Shown: positions 9,601 through 10,768 of the stretch, in pieces
Layout: each line of letters begins with the position of its first letter
Position numbering within the stretch: position 1 is the first letter of the stretch
Assembly: GCA_032353305.1 (NCBI GenBank)
Contig: JAUCNG010393478.1
Location: 1 to 10,768, forward strand
Length of the DNA stretch: 10,768 bases
Source: Cephalothrix spiralis
Lineage: Eukaryota > Nemertea > Palaeonemertea > Archinemertea > Cephalotrichidae
Reading direction: 5' to 3'
Translations under genes and position numbers: made by a program
Notes under the pieces: generated by a model
Seen by the model: only the letters and a program-made list of their open reading frames with translations
Databases searched by the model: none
What the model was told of the DNA's origin: nothing

Positions 9601-10245
9601 TGCATCCTCCAAAGAGACACAATATAAATTAGAACAATATGATTTGAAAATTATAGCTCTGGACATTTCTGAACATAAGAGAAACTTCCTAATAATAGTA
9701 TACGATTTTGCGTATAAACTTCGTCTTTGTTTCTATAATATCTTCGACATCTTTAAGAATTAGGATCTTCATTTAATATATACGTATGACCTTAGAGTGA
9801 TTTTCGGATTTAGAATATTTTATAAATTTGCCCTCAATTTTAATGGAATGCATTTCGATTTAACAAGATTAAATAATACATCTTTTACCTTTCCTATTTC
9901 TACACATTTGTTTACCTTTTTGAAATAGGCAAGCAAGACAAAGATCTTTACATAATTTCTATAATTTCCAACACAAAACCTTAAATGATCTTTCACGACA
10001 CCTATCAGAACCCGGCCAATAATCAGTCGCGACAAATTTCAAGCATGATATCTTGAATATTCTGTCTGTTTGATTTCATGTTTATACTTTCAGCATGGAA
10101 TATTTTCACTCTATATTGAGAAATTGTTCCTAATCTAAGGGGTAGCAAACGGAAAAGCAGATGAAGCCAAATATTATTTTTTGTTATGTCAATAATACCA
10201 AATTTAAACTTGAAAAATACTTACAAATATAACCATATCCAATGC
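483..10245 (-). CDS. Partial multidomain extracellular gene (trefoil / F-type lectin-like / Link / EGF / EGF), 8 exons
   Basis: Gene model assembled by eye. In transcription order the exons are 10225-10245, 8824-8952, 7402-7538, 6423-6525, 5457-5714, 3587-3925, 2191-2325 and 483-608. They total 1,248 nt, or 416 codons, without an internal stop. All introns are GT-AG and about 0.7-1.6 kb long. Every module junction is phase 1; only the two introns inside the F-type lectin-like domain depart from the module pattern (one phase 0, one phase 1). Split codons join sensibly: Tyr before the trefoil, Thr before the lectin domain, Ala before Link, Ala before EGF 1 and Lys before EGF 2. The product is inferred to be secreted or membrane-anchored, because all modules are disulfide-rich extracellular types. 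The signal peptide and C-terminus must lie outside the window, since neither a start nor a stop codon is seen. Further phase-1 exons could have been missed. I do not recognise the gene as a named one. Confidence 0.85.
911..1350 (+). mobile_element. 5'-truncated, decayed non-LTR (LINE-type) retrotransposon 3' end
   Basis: On the plus strand, from 923, the translation KCKICPNKIEDENHVIFDC then CPAYNKLREAF shows C-x2-C-x8-H-x4-C. This is the zinc-knuckle-like motif found at the C-terminus of many LINE reverse transcriptases, with the usual E-D-E-x-H core and a following C-P-x-Y-x-x-x-R. After TAIR the frame stops (TGA, 1076-1078), but another frame continues as GFSQIFKLRKELIKALENLG to TAA at 1158-1160, implying a frameshift. 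A stop at 911-913 also breaks the frame upstream. About 190 bases of 3' UTR-like sequence follow, with AATAAA at 1331-1336 and a tail of ATTC repeats (1337-1350), as in LINEs that end in a short tandem repeat. The clade is not assigned, and the left boundary may lie further upstream. Confidence 0.7.
1518..1533. repeat. Perfect 16-bp palindrome
   Basis: ATCGAGTATACTCGAT is its own reverse complement. It lies in an intron 168 bases after the LINE tail. No function is assigned. Confidence 0.5.
2053..2147. repeat. Long imperfect inverted repeat (about 95-nt hairpin)
   Basis: ACAGATATTGTTGAA at 2053-2067 pairs with TTCAACAATATCTGT at 2133-2147. Further in, CAAG-x-AGTTATTTT pairs with AAAATAACTACTTG, leaving a short GC-richer loop around 2094-2103. 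It could be a small fold-back/MITE remnant or, if transcribed, a pre-miRNA-like hairpin. It lies 44 bases inside the intron downstream of EGF-like exon 1. Confidence 0.6.
2191..2325 (-). CDS. Exon encoding EGF-like domain 1
   Basis: This phase 1-1 exon of 135 nt lies between TTTTTTAG and a GTAAGT donor. It translates to AVSDKTPCLRNDCQEFC, then QYKCGCFKERSLNPDKKTC. The six cysteines are spaced C-x4-C-x3-C-x12-C-x1-C-x12-C, the signature of an EGF-like module in the coagulation/complement style. The C-terminal loop lacks the usual C-x-x-G-Y/F glycine. There is no D-x-D/N-E start, so calcium binding is not indicated. The donor leaves one base (A), which with AA of the next exon gives Lys. An alternative acceptor 7 nt further in (GTCAG) would break the phase and is not used in this model. 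Confidence 0.86.
2430..2918. repeat. Compound fold-back element with outer inverted repeats and two internal hairpins
   Basis: The outer arms pair imperfectly. GCGTTCTCCCT near 2430-2440 and CGGAAGT near 2451-2457 match the complements of 2909-2918 and the CACTTCCT at 2890-2897. The core arm TTTTTTCAGATCTGAGAAAT (continuing to 2495) matches the complement of 2852-2882 at about 29 of 31 positions. Between them hairpin 1 spans about 2499-2672: GATTAGTT pairs with AACTAATC, and GAGTAAAACGCCG with CGGCGTTTTGCTC, ending in the near-perfect arms CAGAACAATCGTTAACAT around 2580. Hairpin 2 spans about 2685-2841: CTGGGTTCTAATGCGAAAAA pairs with its complement, centred on TTGCGCATGCGCAA. The whole can fold as a three-way junction. 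It is probably a non-autonomous fold-back DNA transposon or nested MITEs; there is no coding capacity. Confidence 0.7.
3291..3305. repeat. TAA trinucleotide microsatellite
   Basis: Five consecutive TAA units occur at the end of an A-rich tract on the plus strand, shortly after ATAAAAG. It may be the tail of a decayed retroelement, but no diagnostic coding motif is seen upstream. Confidence 0.5.
3587..3925 (-). CDS. Exon encoding a complete Link-type (hyaluronan-binding-like) domain
   Basis: This phase 1-1 exon of 339 nt (113 residues) lies between GTTTTTCAG and a GTAAGT donor. Counting the split Ala as 1, VFYLHGS is at 14-20, IAQDMC at 28-33, LASQVQLTAAARAG at 41-54, NCNCGV at 57-62, ICGF at 76-79, RGIHGI at 86-91 and GGAYCSAP at 105-112. 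This follows the Link (X-link) pattern of strand, A-x-x-x-C helix, L-A-x-x-x-Q-L-x-A-A helix, C-x-x-G, C-G-F and a final A-Y-C. The canonical pairs would be C33-C109 and C58-C77. C60 and C98 are extra and may form a third disulfide. The usual Trp after C-x-x-G is Val62, and the usual R-Y-P-I strand reads IFRAVT, so hyaluronan binding cannot be assumed. Link domains occur in aggrecan-type proteoglycans, TSG-6 and CD44. The call rests on pattern, not alignment. Confidence 0.82.
4097..4399. repeat. Nested fold-back with near-perfect 126-bp central palindrome
   Basis: The core 4140-4265 reads almost identically on both strands. AAAGTTAAACT pairs with AGTTTAACTTT, and AAAATGCGTTCTGTTCAGAA with its complement, leaving almost no loop at TCTAATAGA around 4199-4207. 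Outside it, AAAACTGAAGATGTTTTAGA (4097-4116) pairs with the complement of 4377-4399. A diverged direct copy of the left arm (AAAATGCATTCTATTAAGAA) lies at about 4342-4361. This looks like a fold-back/MITE with an internal rearranged copy. It has no coding capacity. Confidence 0.7.
4605..4926. mobile_element. MITE-like element with perfect 26-bp terminal inverted repeats
   Basis: The sequence AGGGGTACATCACGAACAGG continues for 26 bp (4605-4630) and is exactly complementary to 4901-4926. Inside, TTAGTTGAAG (4647-4656) pairs with CTTCAACTAA (4863-4872), so the terminal repeats extend imperfectly to about 50-65 bp. The element is 322 bp and has no ORF, so it would be a non-autonomous DNA transposon. 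No clear target-site duplication is visible (left flank AAATAATA, right flank GTTTCACA), and I cannot assign a superfamily. Confidence 0.72.
4999..5412. mobile_element. Mariner/Tc1-like non-autonomous element (MITE) with about 29-bp TIRs
   Basis: The left end ACAGTGTGTCCCATTATTAT continues to about 5027. It matches the complement of the right end (5382-5412, whose outermost bases on the other strand are ACAGGGTGTCCCAATATTAT) at 26 of 29 positions. ACAGGGTGTCCC-type termini are typical of mariner-family elements, which insert at TA. A TA is present at the left edge (4998-4999), but no matching TA adjoins the right edge. The 414-bp element has no transposase. Its right end lies 44 bases from the F-type lectin exon at 5457, between the branch of the gene's donor and the rest of the intron. 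Confidence 0.68.
5457..5714 (-). CDS. Exon encoding the C-terminal half of the F5/8C-like (F-type lectin) domain
   Basis: This phase 1-1 exon of 258 nt lies between a TTTCAG acceptor and a GTAGGT donor. It starts with YTRLSAIYLLVLRKL, then YEEATLCKAIPG, FQTYSCPKELLGRYVVIL and TTCLQLCEVTLMG. The pattern C...F-x-x-x-C...L-L-G-R-Y-V-x-I...L-x-L-C-E-V-x-L-x-G is the conserved C-terminal block of FTP/F-type lectin domains, where the last Cys closes the beta-sandwich. One extra Cys lies four residues before that Cys. With the two preceding exons the domain is about 150-166 residues, the normal family size. F-type lectins are calcium-stabilised, often fucose-binding, and act in innate immunity, fertilisation and matrix recognition. 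A mariner-like MITE ends only 44 bases beyond this exon's 3' end. Confidence 0.92.
5715..6422 (-). other. Intron between the second and third F-type lectin exons
   Basis: This 708-base phase-1 intron is A+T-rich and contains the 15-bp direct-repeat-flanked insert at 5968-6106. Otherwise nothing is recognised. Confidence 0.6.
5968..6106. mobile_element. Putative short retroposed insert flanked by 15-bp direct repeats
   Basis: AAAATCGGGCGCCGA occurs at 5968-5982 and again, identical, at 6092-6106. The GC-rich core makes this striking in such A+T-rich DNA. The 109 bases between end in a purine-rich A tract (about 6061-6091) and contain two AATAAAG signals. That resembles a target-primed insertion with target-site duplications and an A-rich tail. 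No tRNA-like promoter box or coding motif is evident, so the inserted sequence itself is unidentified. Confidence 0.5.
6423..6525 (-). CDS. Exon encoding the central third of the F5/8C-like (F-type lectin) domain
   Basis: This 103-nt exon starts in phase 0 after ATTTTTCAG and ends in phase 1 at a GTGAGT donor. It translates to NCATHKASPNYWYTDL, then RSDYVVSTISLLNRDQAT. The block P-N-Y-W-Y-T-D-L corresponds to the W-W-x-V-D-L strand of F-type lectins and F5/8C domains, and the Y-x-V-x-x-I-x-L-x-N-R strand is diagnostic of the family. The final T joins the next exon's AT to give Tyr, so the text runs NRDQATYTRL, the N-R...R-L loop that carries the sugar-binding arginines in fucolectins. The Asp of the fucose motif R-x-D-x4-R/K is displaced (R-D-Q here), so fucose binding is uncertain. 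The exon is too short to score on length alone, but its content and phases fit both neighbours exactly. Confidence 0.87.
6526..7401 (-). other. Intron between the first and second F-type lectin exons
   Basis: This 876-base phase-0 intron is A+T-rich. It has a GC-richer patch at about 6955-6990 and another at about 7030-7075 in which short G-T-G-C-C-A-C-C motifs recur (GGTGCCACC, AGTGCCACC). No exon, RNA gene or terminal repeat is recognised. Confidence 0.55.
7402..7538 (-). CDS. Exon encoding the N-terminal third of an F5/8C-like (F-type lectin / FTP) domain
   Basis: This 137-nt exon starts in phase 1 after TTTCTTTCAAG and ends in phase 0 at ATG before a GTAAAT donor. It encodes about 46 residues. 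A short linker is followed by ISKNTPAYMYP, then SVLVDGKSGATWG and KSCTSTM. This matches the start of the fucolectin / tachylectin-4 / pentraxin-1-like (FTP) family: an N-x-x-(x)PA strand, an A/L-V-D-G calcium-site loop, a conserved Trp and an S-C-T-x-T segment. Alone the call would be weak, but the next two exons continue the same domain in register. The frame continues past the donor to a stop only 3 codons into the intron (GTA AAT AAT AAA TAG), which supports ATG as the exon end. Confidence 0.83.
7598..7620. repeat. Short perfect hairpin
   Basis: GTCAGAGTGT and ACACTCTGAC are exact complements around a three-base CCA loop. It lies in an intron 60 bases from the acceptor side of the first lectin exon. 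No function is assigned. Confidence 0.55.
7823..7838. repeat. Perfect 16-bp GC palindrome
   Basis: TCCCGCCGCGGCGGGA is self-complementary and stands out in A+T-rich DNA. On the minus strand it is preceded by TT, giving TTTCCCGCC, which resembles an E2F-type site. The intronic location makes a regulatory role speculative. Confidence 0.45.
8824..8952 (-). CDS. Exon encoding a trefoil (P-type) domain
   Basis: This phase 1-1 exon of 129 nt lies between a TTTCTAG acceptor and a GTAAGT donor. The translation begins with PSCTGD and contains RKQCGFSGV, RTC, ECCYD and KCYN. The six cysteines are spaced C-x9-C-x9-C-x5-C-C-x7-C, with the R-x-x-C-G-F and C-C-Y-D hallmarks of the trefoil fold. Trefoil domains are disulfide-locked modules of about 40-45 residues found in secreted mucin-associated peptides and in some glycosidases and zona proteins; some bind glycans. 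The segment between the C-C pair and the last Cys is shorter than in vertebrate trefoil factors (7 residues against about 10), and the C3-C4 spacing is one residue longer. The domain sits directly before the lectin-like module. The family call is firm; its role in this protein is unknown. Confidence 0.9.
9107..9250. repeat. Fold-back (hairpin) element of about 144 bp
   Basis: The left arm from 9121 includes GATTAGTCGTTTGGTTCGAA and GAATTTGCACGAC. It pairs with the right arm 9184-9240, which includes GTCGAGTGCAAATTC and TTCGAACCAATCGACTACTC. The loop is only about 9 bases (9175-9183). A+T-rich outer arms extend the pairing to about 9107 and 9250. It is probably a MITE-type remnant and has no coding capacity. 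Confidence 0.65.
9304..9361. repeat. Imperfect 28-bp inverted repeat with a nested hairpin in one arm
   Basis: 9304-9331 pairs with 9334-9361 at 24 of 28 positions around a two-base centre. The left arm alone is also a hairpin: AATTCAACG (9304-9312) and CGTTGAATT (9319-9327) are exact complements around six bases. Just outside, GTCATCTATCT and its diverged partner on the right (around 9376-9386) extend the symmetry. It is probably the core of a small fold-back element. Confidence 0.55.
10225..10245 (-). CDS. 21-nt micro-exon, phase 1-1, encoding a Gly/Tyr linker
   Basis: On the minus strand a T-rich tract ending in TTTTTCAG precedes GCATTGGATATGGTTATATT plus one T, and then a perfect GTAAGT donor follows. 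The exon is 21 nt: two bases finish a codon, six codons read IGYGYI, and one T is left over. That T joins AC of the trefoil exon to give Tyr, so the protein reads IGYGYIYPSC. Its phase matches every other module exon in the gene. It probably encodes a short linker between the upstream part of the protein and the trefoil domain. The evidence is only the two splice sites and the compatible phase, so chance is possible, but such good sites 21 nt apart with the right phase are unlikely by accident. Confidence 0.6.
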
Positions 10246-10768
10246 CTGAAAAATAAGAATATTATAGTTATGTTTTTCGAAAAAAGCTTTTTATTAATCG
10301 CAGGAAAGATCGACGGTGGGTGGAAATTCAAATTTTTTTAACAGTTTTTTTACCAATATACAAAAAAGGTTTGAAAAAATATTCCATTATTTTTGCTAAA
10401 TGTTGGAATTGCTAAATCCACATTTTAACTGAAAAAAAAGTCTTATTTATGTCTGAAACATCCAGAAAAGTTTAGCATTTTTTGAAAATTTTGAAAAAAA
10501 ATATCCATAAAAATAATTCCAAATCAATAATTTTCGAAAAACAATTTTAAATCGACTTTTATTATTGTCTGAAACACCAAAAAAATATTATTTGTTCTAA
10601 TATATGCTGAGTCCAAAATTCTGAATTACGACGTCAATTATTCTTGAATTTAGCGCTATCAACATATCAACTGTAAATAATGTCCTTCGGAATACAAAAA
10701 AAGTCCAAATAAAAATAATTAACACAGCACTGATTTTTGAAACGTTTTTTCTTCTTCTCCTGAACAAT
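10246..10768 (-). other. Intron (partial) upstream of the micro-exon
   Basis: Very A+T-rich, with many A and T runs. GTCTGAAACA occurs at 10451-10460 and 10567-10576 within loosely similar A-rich surroundings, suggesting a diverged 116-bp duplication. No upstream exon, signal peptide or promoter was recognised before the window ends. Confidence 0.5.

Larger units (their letters stand above)
8953..10224 (-). other. Intron between the micro-exon and the trefoil exon
   Basis: This 1,272-base intron contains two neighbouring fold-backs (9107-9250 and 9304-9361). The minus-strand open frame at 9820-10035 has no cysteine module and no convincing splice sites. The rest is A+T-rich with nothing recognised. 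Confidence 0.6.

Noticed and set aside
9820-10035. Minus-strand 71-codon open frame upstream of the trefoil exon
   Set aside because: Possible donors exist (such as AAAGGTAAAC) but no good acceptor and no module pattern, so I do not include it as an exon.
1-10768. Prokaryotic features, CRISPR arrays, tRNA or rRNA genes
   Set aside because: No long ORFs, ribosome-binding sites, regularly spaced repeats or cloverleaf sequences were seen; intron-exon structure shows an animal nuclear genome.

Overview
The window comes from an A+T-rich animal genome, not a bacterial one. No long uninterrupted gene is present. The coding information is eight short exons, all on the minus strand, each bounded by good AG acceptors and GT donors (five of the eight donors read GTAAGT). 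They are separated by introns of about 0.7-1.6 kb filled with fold-back and transposon debris. The domain types (trefoil, F5/8C-like fucolectin, Link, EGF) are those of extracellular metazoan proteins. The octamer TACATGTA occurs five times, which I associate from general familiarity with molluscan and other marine invertebrate genomes. A lophotrochozoan such as a mollusc is therefore my best guess, but the phylum cannot be fixed from this sequence.

Reading the minus strand from high to low coordinates, the exons are: a 21-nt micro-exon (10225-10245); a trefoil (P-type) domain (8824-8952); an F5/8C-like / F-type lectin-like (FTP) domain split over three exons (7402-7538, 6423-6525, 5457-5714); a complete Link-type domain (3587-3925); an EGF-like domain (2191-2325); and a second EGF-like domain (483-608). 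Joining them gives 1,248 coding bases (416 codons) with no stop and no phase clash. Every module boundary is a phase-1 intron, the classic arrangement of exon-shuffled extracellular proteins. Both ends of the gene lie outside the window: no signal peptide, start codon or stop codon is visible. The expected product is a secreted or membrane-anchored multidomain protein that could bind carbohydrate or matrix glycans through its FTP and Link modules.

The introns hold: the decayed 3' end of a non-LTR retrotransposon on the plus strand (about 911-1350); a long hairpin (2053-2147); a compound fold-back with two internal hairpins (2430-2918); a nested near-perfect palindrome (4097-4399); two adjacent MITE-like elements with terminal inverted repeats (4605-4926 and 4999-5412, the second resembling mariner/Tc1 ends); a small A-rich insert flanked by 15-bp direct repeats (5983-6091); and two neighbouring fold-backs (9107-9250 and 9304-9361).

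The most notable observation is the domain order trefoil - F-type lectin-like - Link - EGF - EGF in one reading frame, with a Link domain that has lost its usual Trp and gained two cysteines. I do not recognise this architecture as a named protein.
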